Shown: piece by piece, positions 52,290 through 59,507 of the stretch
Numbering within the stretch: the stretch's first letter is position 1
How the letters are laid out: each line of letters starts with the position of its first letter
Source of the DNA: Treponema sp. OMZ 798
GTDB lineage: Bacteria > Spirochaetota > Spirochaetia > Treponematales > Treponemataceae
DNA length: 64,000 bases
NCBI RefSeq assembly: GCF_024181385.1
Contig: NZ_CP051305.1
Location: 1,550,001 to 1,614,000, forward strand
Direction of reading: 5' to 3'
The notes under the pieces: generated by a model
Databases searched by the model: none
The model's input: only the letters and a program-made list of their open reading frames with translations
What the model was told of the DNA's origin: nothing
Translations under genes and position numbers: made by a program

Positions 52290-52855
52290 GAATAAATATC
52301 GCATATCATATAGTCTAATTCAAAACTTCTACCTGCAACATAAAAACCTGAATTTTTGTAGATTTTTACAATATCCCTATTGCCGGACTGATCATCGGCA
52401 TCAAGGGTTATATAGCGGATATTAAGATTTTTATTTAAAATTTTTGTTATTAAGTTTTTAACAAGCAATATGATGAATTTTACTATATGACTATAATTTT
52501 CTGCAAAGTATAACGATGAGGCGAGGTAATGTATTTTTATGGCCCCTGCAGTATCAATATGAGTTGGTACATTATCCGGCCTATTTTCGTTATAAAAGCT
52601 TATCATATCCGGGCCTATAGAAAAATAAGCACAGATGTCCTTTTTTTCTATATCATCTTTTCGATAAATGAGATATGTTTTAGCAACACCGTATTTATCG
52701 TATTCCAGGGCTAAAGAAGATCCGGAACTGCTTGCAGGGTTTATAAAGTCGGTATACATGCCGTATTCTGAGGTAAAATTAGATACATCGGTTTTACTAT
52801 TTAAAATAGCAATTTTAAAATCCGAAAGATGCTTTGATACGTCAATCTTGCTCAT
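52286..52855 (-). CDS. GNAT-like acetyltransferase, possible toxin of a toxin-antitoxin pair
   Basis: A 189-residue protein whose C-terminal half fits the GNAT fold: KIHYLASSLYFAENYSHIVKFIILLVKNLITK, then NIRYITLDADDQSGNRDIVKIYKNSGFYVAGRS, which matches the final beta-strand and helix of GNAT enzymes (YKNSGF). The acetyl-CoA pyrophosphate loop is not obvious, so activity is uncertain. The gene begins inside the preceding small gene (14-base overlap), the arrangement seen in GNAT toxin-antitoxin operons. It is convergent with the integrase. Confidence 0.7.
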   Translation of the reverse strand: MSKIDVSKHLSDFKIAILNSKTDVSNFTSEYGMYTDFINPASSSGSSLALEYDKYGVAKTYLIYRKDDIEKKDICAYFSIGPDMISFYNENRPDNVPTHIDTAGAIKIHYLASSLYFAENYSHIVKFIILLVKNLITKILNKNLNIRYITLDADDQSGNRDIVKIYKNSGFYVAGRSFELDYMICDIYS

Positions 52856-53018
52856 TATTCAATTCTTCCCAGAACCGGCTGTATTGTTCTACGGACTTTC
52901 GGGCGGCTTCTTTTTGCTCTTCGGTGGGAGGATTCATTTGACATTTACAAAAATACGCTATTGTTTCGGGGTTGCGTAGTATTGTAGGTTTTATAGGTTT
53001 GAATTGCGAATAATCCAT
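52842..53018 (-). CDS. Small protein upstream of and overlapping the GNAT gene, possible antitoxin
   Basis: A 58-residue frame from ATG 53018, with an excellent AAGGAG site eight bases before it. The translation starts MDYSQFKPIKPTILRNPETI and ends EQYSRFWEELNNEQD. The C-terminal half is a charged helix (PPTEEQKEAARKSVEQYSRFWEELNNE). It lacks an obvious ribbon-helix-helix or other DNA-binding motif. Overlap with the GNAT start and a promoter with an internal palindrome suggest an antitoxin role; this is inference. Confidence 0.65.
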   Translation of the reverse strand: MDYSQFKPIKPTILRNPETIAYFCKCQMNPPTEEQKEAARKSVEQYSRFWEELNNEQD

Positions 53019-53038
53019 AGCTTTTTCTCCTTAATTTT

Positions 53039-53067
53039 AATCTAGCACCTAGGCCGCCTTTTGTCAA
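53039..53067 (-). promoter_or_regulatory. Promoter with palindrome for the small-protein/GNAT pair
   Basis: On the minus strand TTGACA (53067-53062), 17 bp, TAGATT (53044-53039). CTAG-CAC-CTAG (53042-53052) is an inverted repeat overlapping the -10. The sequence before -35 (GTAAAAAAAGTATTGACA) is the same as at the prophage early promoter near 54700. Confidence 0.65.
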
Positions 53068-53121
53068 TACTTTTTTTACAATTTTTAATGGTTTTTACGA
53101 TATAAAAATTATCGGGATTAT

Positions 53122-53301
53122 TTATCTTTTTTCTTTGTAATTTTCTTCCATAAAAATACACAGAGTGCTAGGTATCCTAAATTTAGCAAAGAGAACAAAA
53201 TACCCAATCTGTATACCGGCCCTATCAAGGATTACGCCTAAGCCTCCAAAAATCACAAAATATAATACTATACATAATAATACAGCTAAAAAATAACGCA
53301 T
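53122..53301 (-). CDS. Small prophage membrane protein
   Basis: A 59-residue frame from ATG 53301, preceded by GGAGG at ideal spacing. The translation begins MRYFLAVLLCIVLYFVIFGG and continues LGVILDRAGIQIGYFVLFAKF, giving one or two membrane segments, and ends in a charged tail (MEENYKEKR). No family is recognised. The strong ribosome binding site and lack of overlap with other genes support it as real. Confidence 0.6.
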   Translation of the reverse strand: MRYFLAVLLCIVLYFVIFGGLGVILDRAGIQIGYFVLFAKFRIPSTLCIFMEENYKEKR

Positions 53302-53340
53302 TTTATACCTCCAATTATTTTTTTATTATAACTAAGCTTT

Positions 53341-54237
53341 TTAATCCTGATATTTCCAAAGTTCGTCTGCATCCCAGAGTTCTTTTGCCGGCTCATAACC
53401 ATTCTCATAGGCTTGCTTTATCCAATATGCAGCTTGTTTTTTGTCAGCCAGTATTCCATCTCCATAATAATACATAAGAGCAAGATTAAACTGTGCATAT
53501 GCAACACCTTTTTCGGCAGATTTTGTATACCAATATAGAGCTTGTTTTTTATCTACTAGAGTTCCTTCTCCATTATAATACATAAGAGCAAGATTAAATT
53601 GTGCTTTTGCATTTTCATTTTCAGCAACTTTTTTTATCCAATAAAAGGCTTCTCCTTTGTCAATTGAAACCCCTTCACCATAATAATACCTTTTAAATAG
53701 ATCAAATTGAGCTTCTGCATCACCATTTTTAGCTTTTTTTTGGATTTCAAGAAAAGACAGTTCTTGATCTAAGTTTTTGCCTTTTTGATCTAAGGGTATT
53801 TTTTTATCTTGCCTAGGTTTATAAATATAAAAATTAATAAGGTAATAATACCTTTTAATACTACTAAGAACTCCTGTAAAAGTATCAGCAAATGAATTGA
53901 AGGCATCCATAGGTCCGGCTCTACCTGATCGATTATAGTTATAGTTATAAGAATTTGAAGAAACTATTTCATCATACTCAATTACTTTAGGTATTATTAT
54001 TACATCATGATAGCCTTTTTCTGCAATTTCATTTACCGATTTTATTATTAGATCATCATAAGATAAGTGAGTTCTTGTTTGGAGGGTAAGAAGAGTTACA
54101 TACTCAAGATTGCTTGTATCCTGATTTTCAGGGGCTATTATAATATTACTATTTTCATACTCCCGGCTTAAAGTTGTACAGCTCAATAACAACAAACATA
54201 AAGAAATAAAAAAAATATATTTTTTCCTTTCAGACAT
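53341..54237 (-). CDS. Sel1-repeat lipoprotein carried by the prophage
   Basis: A 298-residue protein with lipobox LLLLSC (Cys20). After an N-terminal domain of about 140 residues without recognisable family, three Sel1-like repeats follow: KAKNGDAEAQFDLFKRYYYGEGVSIDKGEAFYWIKKVAE, NENAKAQFNLALMYYNGEGTLVDKKQALYWYTKSAE and KGVAYAQFNLALMYYYGDGILADKKQAAYWIKQAYE. A ribosome binding site AAGGGGG precedes the ATG. It sits in the lysogeny region and reads leftward, so it could be a lysogenic-conversion gene that alters the host surface. Sel1 repeats mediate protein contacts. Confidence 0.88.
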   Translation of the reverse strand: MSERKKYIFFISLCLLLLSCTTLSREYENSNIIIAPENQDTSNLEYVTLLTLQTRTHLSYDDLIIKSVNEIAEKGYHDVIIIPKVIEYDEIVSSNSYNYNYNRSGRAGPMDAFNSFADTFTGVLSSIKRYYYLINFYIYKPRQDKKIPLDQKGKNLDQELSFLEIQKKAKNGDAEAQFDLFKRYYYGEGVSIDKGEAFYWIKKVAENENAKAQFNLALMYYNGEGTLVDKKQALYWYTKSAEKGVAYAQFNLALMYYYGDGILADKKQAAYWIKQAYENGYEPAKELWDADELWKYQD

Positions 54238-54288
54238 TCCCCCCCCTTAACCATCGATTATAATCTTCTATAATTTAATACTTTCACC

Positions 54289-54657
54289 TCAACCAATACG
54301 GGAATTTTCCATCGCGGAAACTTCGGATTGCTTTCTATCTATAAAACTTTGGATTAAATCATCCACGACTTTTTTATCTATATCATCTAAAAGATGAATT
54401 CTTTTAATTAACTCAATATCTTCAGGAGCAATGGCTATTCCTGATGAAGGCTCTATGCCGGTAACAAGATATTCGACCGTTGTATCCAGGGCCTTAGCTA
54501 TTCTAACAGCTATATCGGCAGTAGGAATTGAGCCACGAATACTAAAATAATTGTCTATGGATCGCTTTCCAACTCCAGATAGAGCAGCTAATTCTTTAAC
54601 TATATATCCTTTTTCATCCATTAAAGCTCTAAGCCTTGTTTTGAAATTTGCTTCCAT
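54289..54657 (-). CDS. CI-like HTH repressor of the prophage
   Basis: A 122-residue protein with an XRE-type helix-turn-helix (KTRLRALMDEKGYIVKELAALSGVGKRSIDNYFSIRGSIPTADIAVRIAKALDTTVEYLVTG) and a short C-terminal helical region, probably for dimerisation (PEDIELIKRIHLLDDIDKKVVDDLIQSFIDRKQ). It lacks a LexA-like peptidase domain. It is divergent from the early operon and probably binds the palindromes at 54707-54767. The only nearby ribosome binding sequence is two bases from the ATG, so its mRNA may be nearly leaderless. Confidence 0.85.
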   Translation of the reverse strand: MEANFKTRLRALMDEKGYIVKELAALSGVGKRSIDNYFSIRGSIPTADIAVRIAKALDTTVEYLVTGIEPSSGIAIAPEDIELIKRIHLLDDIDKKVVDDLIQSFIDRKQSEVSAMENSRIG

Positions 54658-54706
54658 ATCCTATTTATCGGCTATTTTACCACAAAAATTGTAAAAAATG
54701 TAAAAA

Positions 54707-54767
54707 AAGTATTGACAATACTTCTTTTTTAGCTATAATTTATTATAGTACTTCAAAAGAAGTACTA
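54707..54767 (+). promoter_or_regulatory. Prophage early promoter with two palindromic operators
   Basis: TTGACA (54712-54717), 16 bp, TATAAT (54734-54739). AAGTATTG-A-CAATACTT (54707-54723) is a perfect palindrome lying over the -35. TAGTACTTC-AAAA-GAAGTACTA (54746-54767) is a second palindrome with 9-bp arms at the expected transcription start. A weak leftward promoter for the repressor (TGTAAA at 54699 and ATTTTA at 54674, plus-strand reading) overlaps the region. This is the likely lysogeny switch. Confidence 0.8.
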
Positions 54768-54782
54768 AGAGGAGAAAAAACT

Positions 54783-55028
54783 ATGATCATGAACATGCAG
54801 CAAGTTATGGACCTTACCGGGTACACACGGTCTTATATCTATAACCTTGTGTATAAAAAGATGATACCCGTCCACAAGCCTACGGGCGGAAGGCTCTTTT
54901 TTGTAAAAGAAGAGATCGAACAATGGCTTATGGGAGGCCGTCAGCTTACAAGCCAAGAGCTTAATGCAACGGCCGATAAAATCTTATTAGAAATGGGAGT
55001 CCGCAGAACCCAAAGGAGGAGTAGATGA
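54783..55028 (+). CDS. AlpA/excisionase-like DNA-binding protein
   Basis: ATG 54783 follows GAGGAG by eight bases; an upstream frame extension to 54648 would cross the promoter. The 81-residue protein (MNMQQVMDLTGYTRSYIYNLVYKKMIPVHKPTGGRLFFVKEEIEQWLMGGRQL) is a winged helix-turn-helix of the AlpA/excisionase (HTH_17) type. As the first gene of the early operon it may be an excisionase or regulator. Its stop overlaps the next start (ATGA). Confidence 0.8.
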   Translation: MIMNMQQVMDLTGYTRSYIYNLVYKKMIPVHKPTGGRLFFVKEEIEQWLMGGRQLTSQELNATADKILLEMGVRRTQRRSR

Positions 55029-55354
55029 AAAGGCAGATTAGCTATTACCGCAAGCAGGTAGATTATAAAAACATTCACACCCACGGCGACATAACCGAGG
55101 CCGTTATTTTTAACACCCCCGAATTAACCTATAAATACCATGTTTTTATTTTGCACAACGGAAAGCAGACAGAAAAGCTTTACCGCCGGAGCCTATCCGG
55201 GGCAAAAAAATCGGCTTATAAGCAGCTGCAAGTGCCTCACAAAAGAGAGCAAGCCTTGCTTACAGACGAGAAAAAGACTAAGCCTGTTTTTGTTAAGATT
55301 GACGGCCGAAAGGTGGAAGTGCCGAACTCTATCGAAATAGCAATAAGGGGGTAA
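55025..55354 (+). CDS. Prophage early protein of unknown function
   Basis: A 109-residue basic protein (KRQISYYRKQVDYKNIHTHGDITEAVIFN...RSLSGAKKSAYKQLQVPHKR...VFVKIDGRKVEVPNSIEIAIRG). The first part looks like beta strands, followed by a lysine-rich helix. No family recognised. Coupled to the preceding gene by a four-base overlap. Confidence 0.75.
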   Translation: MKRQISYYRKQVDYKNIHTHGDITEAVIFNTPELTYKYHVFILHNGKQTEKLYRRSLSGAKKSAYKQLQVPHKREQALLTDEKKTKPVFVKIDGRKVEVPNSIEIAIRG

Positions 55355-55357
55355 AGT

Positions 55358-55567
55358 ATGAAAACAGGAGCAAACTTTTATGCAAGCATGAACGAGGTGC
55401 TTGATAATTTAAACGGTAATATTATCGAGTTAAAAGGGGCTTATGAGTCACACAACCCTATCAAGACTCATATAGAAAAGATTTATGAGGCAATCAACAA
55501 GAATTTTATTGAGGCTAGAAATCTTTTAAAAGAAGAATTAAGCCTTGAATTGAACAAGAATTTTTAA
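55358..55567 (+). CDS. Prophage small helical protein
   Basis: A 69-residue, mostly helical acidic protein (NEVLDNLNGNIIELKGAYESHNPIKTHIEKIYEAINKNFIEARNLLKEELSLELNKNF). A run of G residues before the ATG acts as ribosome binding site. No family recognised. Confidence 0.7.
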   Translation: MKTGANFYASMNEVLDNLNGNIIELKGAYESHNPIKTHIEKIYEAINKNFIEARNLLKEELSLELNKNF

Positions 55568-55582
55568 CGGAGGCGAGAAAGA

Positions 55583-55798
55583 GTGAAAACGTCAAAACAA
55601 TGGAGCGAAAAACGCAAGACCGTTTTAGGGGTTACCTTGACCTTTCCAAGTATTGAAGAAAAGCAAAGAGCCGTTGAGTTTTTAACCTCAAGAGGCAGAA
55701 AGCCGGCATCATACATGCTTTATCTTTTGGATGAAGCTATGGAAAAAGCAGGAGCCAAAAAAGTGGTAATCGGCGAACCTATAGATTATAGACTATAG
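55583..55798 (+). CDS. Prophage small protein
   Basis: A 71-residue protein from GTG 55583, preceded by GGAGGCGAGAAAG. The sequence TLTFPSIEEKQRAVEFLTSRGRKPASYMLYLLDEAMEKAGAKK suggests a helical, possibly ribbon-helix-helix-like fold, since a short strand is followed by two helices. Function unknown. Confidence 0.7.
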   Translation: MKTSKQWSEKRKTVLGVTLTFPSIEEKQRAVEFLTSRGRKPASYMLYLLDEAMEKAGAKKVVIGEPIDYRL

Positions 55799-55814
55799 AT
55801 TACAAGCTTTAACA

Positions 55815-56045
55815 ATGAAAACAATCTATACGGTAGAATCGGAGCTTTTGAATCAAAGGATCACGATTACCGAGACAGACGGCAAGTACGAGATAGACAC
55901 AGAGGACGGAGTGCACTATTCCGATAAAGAAGTTTTTTTATGCTGCTTTGCAGATCCAAGGCCTAAGTTTCCCAAAAGGGTACATAGGATAAAAAAGCTT
56001 TTTGACGGAGAAGTAACCGGCATCGAATTTTTAAAAGACCATTAA
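55815..56045 (+). CDS. Prophage small protein
   Basis: A 76-residue protein (TIYTVESELLNQRITITETDGKYEIDTEDGVHYSDKEVFLCCFADPRPKFPKRVHRIKKLFDGEVTGIEFLKDH), mainly beta strands, with a Cys-Cys pair. The start lacks a good ribosome binding site. No family recognised. Confidence 0.65.
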   Translation: MKTIYTVESELLNQRITITETDGKYEIDTEDGVHYSDKEVFLCCFADPRPKFPKRVHRIKKLFDGEVTGIEFLKDH

Positions 56046-56059
56046 GAGGAGAAAAACAA

Positions 56060-57700
56060 ATGGCAGAAAGAAAAACTATTTTAGTTTCGGAAATTTTACC
56101 GAACCTTGACAGGAAGATGGGAGGCTACGGCAACATAGACACCTTAGCCGCTTCAATCAGAGCCATAGGACTTATCAATCCTATTACCGTAAGGCATGAA
56201 TCGGGGGATAACGAATTCCCTTATACGATTATTGCAGGAAGAAGGAGGCTTGAAGCCGTAAAAAAACTAGGCTTAAAAAATATTGAGGCTGTCGTTTATG
56301 GCGAGGATGAAAGTATTCCTGATGAGGAAATCGCCCTTGCCGAAAATGTCAACCGATTGGACATGCACCCCGTAGATGAGGGGGCTAATTTTAAAAAACT
56401 TCTTAAAGAAGGAAAAACGATTGACGAGTTATCCAAAACCTTTGACCGCTCGCCCGCACATATTTACCAGCGAATGAAGCTTACAGAGCTTACCGACAAC
56501 ATGAAAGATTTTTTTAAAAATGGAAAAATAAGCATATCGCAGGCCGCAAAAATTGCATGTTTACCTACTGAAGTGCAAGAAAATATTTATGATGAAATTT
56601 CAAAAGATACATGGTTCAGCGGTTATGCCGATTATGCTATCAGAAGATATGCTAAAAACAGGTTGGATTTTCCTTGCAGTCTTTGTAAGGATTGCACGAA
56701 AAGAACTAGGTATACAGATAACAATCTTTTTCCGGAACTTAACGAAAGGGATGACTATTGCCTTGATCCGGAATGTTACGAAAAGGAAAAGATAAAATTA
56801 TATAAAGAAAGAATAAAAGAAGGCGTAAGCAATTACGGCGATCTTGATTTTCTTTTTGTAAACGGAGTAGAAAAAGAATATTTAATACCCTTACAAAAAT
56901 TCTTTGATTTTAAAATAGATCTTTGCAGTTTTAAGGATTATACGCAGCTTGATCCGGAGCGTGATTTTAATTCATTAAACGATGAGGTAAGGGCTTGTCT
57001 TGTTCCTTGGTATGATGTTATCGATGACAAAATGAAATATGTGATTACATATGAAGATTATAACAAATATTTTAGGAAGAACCGAGAAGTAAACGAAGAA
57101 GAAAAACTTATTATTGAATCTCTTCCTGATGAATACAAGGAAGAGGCGATAAAAAAGGTGAGTAAAGAACAGCTATTCACTTACAGCATGGAACATAAAG
57201 CTAAAACAAACACGCTTTGTTCTTTATTAAAAAAAGAATTTTTAAAACCCAACCCTTCCTTTTATTTATCGGATGATTTTTTTGATTATCTTATTAATAA
57301 CGGTAATAACGAGTTTATTTGTAATGCTTTTAAAATTATGACGGAAAGCAATCTTAATAACTTAAAGGATACAAAGAGATTTAATTTTAAACATATAGAT
57401 TTTTTGAACTTATTTTTTTACACCTATATTTTAAGAGTTGCTGATTCCATTCTCTATAAAGATCTTGATGAAACCATACCGCTTTTAGGCCTTGATGTTA
57501 AAGAAGCCAACAAAATATTTAATGAAGAATTAAAAAATATTGTAATCGAAAATTTAAAAAAAGCCCCGGAAGATGATGAAGAAGATTATGATGAATCGGA
57601 CGCAGAAACAGAAGATGAAGAGTCGGAAGATGAGGATCTTACCGATGATTCTTTTCGGAGCGAAGAAGACGAGGACGGAGAGAAAGTATGTTACATTTAA
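56060..57700 (+). CDS. ParB/Sulfiredoxin-fold prophage protein with zinc-like and acidic regions
   Basis: A 546-residue protein. The first 110 residues are a ParB N-terminal domain (GNIDTLAASIRAIGLINPITVR, YTIIAGRRRLEAVKKLGLKNIEAVVYG, EIALAENVNRLDMHPVDEG). A helix-turn-helix follows (TIDELSKTFDRSPAHIYQRMKL, KISISQAAKIACLP). Then a cysteine cluster appears (CSLCKDC...DDYCLDPECYEKEK) that could bind zinc, and the protein ends in a long Asp/Glu-rich tail. Phage ParB-like proteins act in plasmid-like segregation, transcription control or nuclease functions; which applies here is unknown. GAGGAG precedes the ATG. Confidence 0.85.
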   Translation: MAERKTILVSEILPNLDRKMGGYGNIDTLAASIRAIGLINPITVRHESGDNEFPYTIIAGRRRLEAVKKLGLKNIEAVVYGEDESIPDEEIALAENVNRLDMHPVDEGANFKKLLKEGKTIDELSKTFDRSPAHIYQRMKLTELTDNMKDFFKNGKISISQAAKIACLPTEVQENIYDEISKDTWFSGYADYAIRRYAKNRLDFPCSLCKDCTKRTRYTDNNLFPELNERDDYCLDPECYEKEKIKLYKERIKEGVSNYGDLDFLFVNGVEKEYLIPLQKFFDFKIDLCSFKDYTQLDPERDFNSLNDEVRACLVPWYDVIDDKMKYVITYEDYNKYFRKNREVNEEEKLIIESLPDEYKEEAIKKVSKEQLFTYSMEHKAKTNTLCSLLKKEFLKPNPSFYLSDDFFDYLINNGNNEFICNAFKIMTESNLNNLKDTKRFNFKHIDFLNLFFYTYILRVADSILYKDLDETIPLLGLDVKEANKIFNEELKNIVIENLKKAPEDDEEDYDESDAETEDEESEDEDLTDDSFRSEEDEDGEKVCYI

Positions 57701-57926
57701 AGACGGAAGATCAAACTGCAGATTGGACGGGCGAACCGTTTATGATTACGAATCTATTTATAATTATATCCGGAGCAAGGATTTTTTTACTTCAAAAGAT
57801 ATTAGAGCTTTTACAGGAGCCGGTGAAGGCTCAGTGCAAGGAATTATCACAACTTTATCACTCACCTACCCGATCTACGAAAAGGGTTATGGAAAATACG
57901 CATTACTTAAAGACGAGGACTTATAA
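57645..57926 (+). CDS. Small winged-helix-like prophage protein, start uncertain
   Basis: The segment KDGRSNCRLDGRTVYDYESIYNYIRSKDFFTSKDIRAFTGAGEGSVQGIITTLSLTYPIYEKGYGKYALLKDEDL reads as a real winged helix that ends one base before the next ATG. No good start lies near its beginning; ATG 57645, after GAGG, gives 93 residues but overlaps the ParB-like gene by 56 bases. A competing ATG at 57688 with a stronger GGAGAG site opens a different frame, so a sequence error or frameshift near 57690 is possible. Confidence 0.55.
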   Translation: MILFGAKKTRTERKYVTFKDGRSNCRLDGRTVYDYESIYNYIRSKDFFTSKDIRAFTGAGEGSVQGIITTLSLTYPIYEKGYGKYALLKDEDL

Positions 57927-59504
57927 ATGGCAGACGGTAAAACTTTAACATGGAGAAAATTCCCAAGAGATACAATCACAAACCCGGCACTTCTTTTTAT
58001 TGCCAAGAAACTACCTAAAGAAAGGCAGCACCAAGTTTTTACATTATTTGTTGCTTTGTATTGCAATGCCGATGATGACGGCGTTGTAGACTTAAGCGAT
58101 TTAGCGGTCTTTTCTTATACATGCATAATGAGCGAAGATGATCTTGTTGATTTGCTTTATCGGTTTTTAGACCGCCATATAATAGAAGAAATTACCATTA
58201 ACGGCGTACAGGCTTACAGGATAGCCGGATGGCTTGATCCTTATCCCGGGCGGATGACTGCTGCAGAAAAACAGGCCGCCTATAGAAACCGCCTTGCCGA
58301 AAAAAAGCCTCCCGAAAAGCGAAGTTTTTTAGGTTCAAGAGGAAGGCATCCCGTTCCTGAAGCAAACCCTATAGAGGCCCCGGAGGTTGAGCCTTACGAT
58401 GAGACGGAGGCTATCTATGCCGAAGCTGCCGAATTAAGCGATGATGAGATACAGGCTCTTTTTTTACGCTTAGAAAAAGAAGATGAGCCGGAGGCCGCGG
58501 CCGAAACGGCCCAAGTGCAGGAACCGGCGGCCGCCGAAAATCCTAAAAGCGTTACCGAGCGTTACCGTGAGGTAACGCCCGTTACCCAAGAAAAAAAGCC
58601 GGTAACACCCGTTACCGGCGAAAATTTCAAGGTAACACGCGAAAACGGCGAGGTAACGCAGCGTTACCCGACACTCCCTAAGACAGAAGAGACAGACAGA
58701 AGAGATAGAGACAGACAGACAGAAAAGACAGAGGGAGAAGAGATAGAGACAGAAGAAAGAGAGATGAGAGATAGAGAGACGGAGAGAGAAATAGACATAG
58801 GAGAGACAGAAAGAGAGGATACGGAACAGAAAAAGAGAAAGGGGAGAAAGAGAAAAGACAAGACACACATAGATAGAGCTGCTAGTCCTGCCCCGACAGG
58901 AGAGATCCCGAAAGAGAGGGAGGCAGAGGAGAAAGAAACAGACGAGCCGCCCGAGCGAGACATAGGAGAACCGGCTGAGCCTACAGAGTCTGGACCACCG
59001 GCTGCACTTGCGGAAGATGCAGAAAAGACAAAAAGAGAGGCAGACCGGAAGCGTGCGTGTTTTAAGATTTTTTTGAAATTTTTTAGCGATAAAAACCCGA
59101 TGGGTTTTGTCGACGAAGAAGCCGAGCTTGTAGCTTGTGCAGAATTGGCAAAAAGAATGACAAAACTGGAGGATAAAAAAAATAATGCCGAAATTATTGC
59201 CTGCCAGTTTACGAATTCTTTTAACCGTCTTTTAAAAAAGGGCGGTTATTTTGAAAACATGCCATGCACGCCTCAAATGCTTTTAAAACCCGGCAATTAT
59301 TCTAAGGTTTTTTATTCCGTTTCTCAAATCCTTCATCCGAAAGATGCCGGAGGGGCTCATTGGGCCGCCGAATTTAATAAAATTACGAAGGAGGAGGCAA
59401 AAAAGAACCTTGAGGAGGCTGCAAAGGAGTATGGACTGGATCCTAACGATAAGGACTTATTGAAAAAGATGGTTGCAAGTGAAATTCAAAAAAGAAAAGG
59501 TTAA
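57927..59504 (+). CDS. Prophage replication initiator (DnaD/lambda O-like) containing the inferred origin
   Basis: A 525-residue protein in three parts. Residues 1-125 form a winged-helix domain (TWRKFPRDTITNPALLFIAKKLPKERQHQVFTLFVALYCNADDDGVVDLSDLAVFSYTCIMSEDDLVDLLYRFLDRHIIEEI), like the N-terminal domain of phage replication organisers. The middle 220 residues are low complexity, first rich in Val-Thr pairs and then in Arg/Glu/Asp/Thr. The C-terminus (YFENMPCTPQMLLKPGNYSKVF) resembles the DnaD/DnaB-like helicase-loader end. The middle DNA holds nine phased hexamers and a purine tract, so the gene probably carries its own origin, as lambda O does. Confidence 0.75.
   Translation: MADGKTLTWRKFPRDTITNPALLFIAKKLPKERQHQVFTLFVALYCNADDDGVVDLSDLAVFSYTCIMSEDDLVDLLYRFLDRHIIEEITINGVQAYRIAGWLDPYPGRMTAAEKQAAYRNRLAEKKPPEKRSFLGSRGRHPVPEANPIEAPEVEPYDETEAIYAEAAELSDDEIQALFLRLEKEDEPEAAAETAQVQEPAAAENPKSVTERYREVTPVTQEKKPVTPVTGENFKVTRENGEVTQRYPTLPKTEETDRRDRDRQTEKTEGEEIETEEREMRDRETEREIDIGETEREDTEQKKRKGRKRKDKTHIDRAASPAPTGEIPKEREAEEKETDEPPERDIGEPAEPTESGPPAALAEDAEKTKREADRKRACFKIFLKFFSDKNPMGFVDEEAELVACAELAKRMTKLEDKKNNAEIIACQFTNSFNRLLKKGGYFENMPCTPQMLLKPGNYSKVFYSVSQILHPKDAGGAHWAAEFNKITKEEAKKNLEEAAKEYGLDPNDKDLLKKMVASEIQKRKG
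58551..58668. repeat. Nine helically phased GTTACC/GGTAAC iterons, inferred prophage origin
   Basis: GTTACC occurs at 58551, 58561, 58581, 58611 and 58663. Its complement GGTAAC occurs at 58571, 58601, 58631 and 58652. Nearly all starts lie on a 10-bp grid, the last two intervals being 21 and 11 bp. The hexamers are read as Val-Thr in some places and Arg-Tyr in others, so the DNA rather than the protein is being conserved. This is the layout of an initiator-binding iteron array. Confidence 0.8.
58676..58880 (+). repeat. Polypurine tract with GACAGA/GATAGAGA repeats
   Basis: About 200 bp directly after the iterons are almost entirely A and G on the plus strand, interrupted only by isolated C or T. 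Short units GACAGA and GATAGAGA recur. The encoded protein segment is a run of Arg, Glu, Asp and Thr. The tract could be the easily opened or triplex-forming part of the origin. Confidence 0.75.
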
Positions 59505-59507
59505 GGA

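Noticed and set aside
54648-54782. N-terminal extension of the AlpA-like protein
   Set aside because: It would run through the early promoter and operators and lacks a ribosome binding site; ATG 54783 has both position and signal.
57688-57948. 86-codon frame from ATG 57688
   Set aside because: Despite a good ribosome binding site its translation looks like out-of-frame sequence, and it runs into the initiator gene; the other frame is protein-like.
58470-58963. Minus-strand frames rich in Ser, Leu and Phe opposite the purine tract
   Set aside because: They arise because the complement of a polypurine run is free of stops; they have no start signals and lie antisense to the initiator gene.
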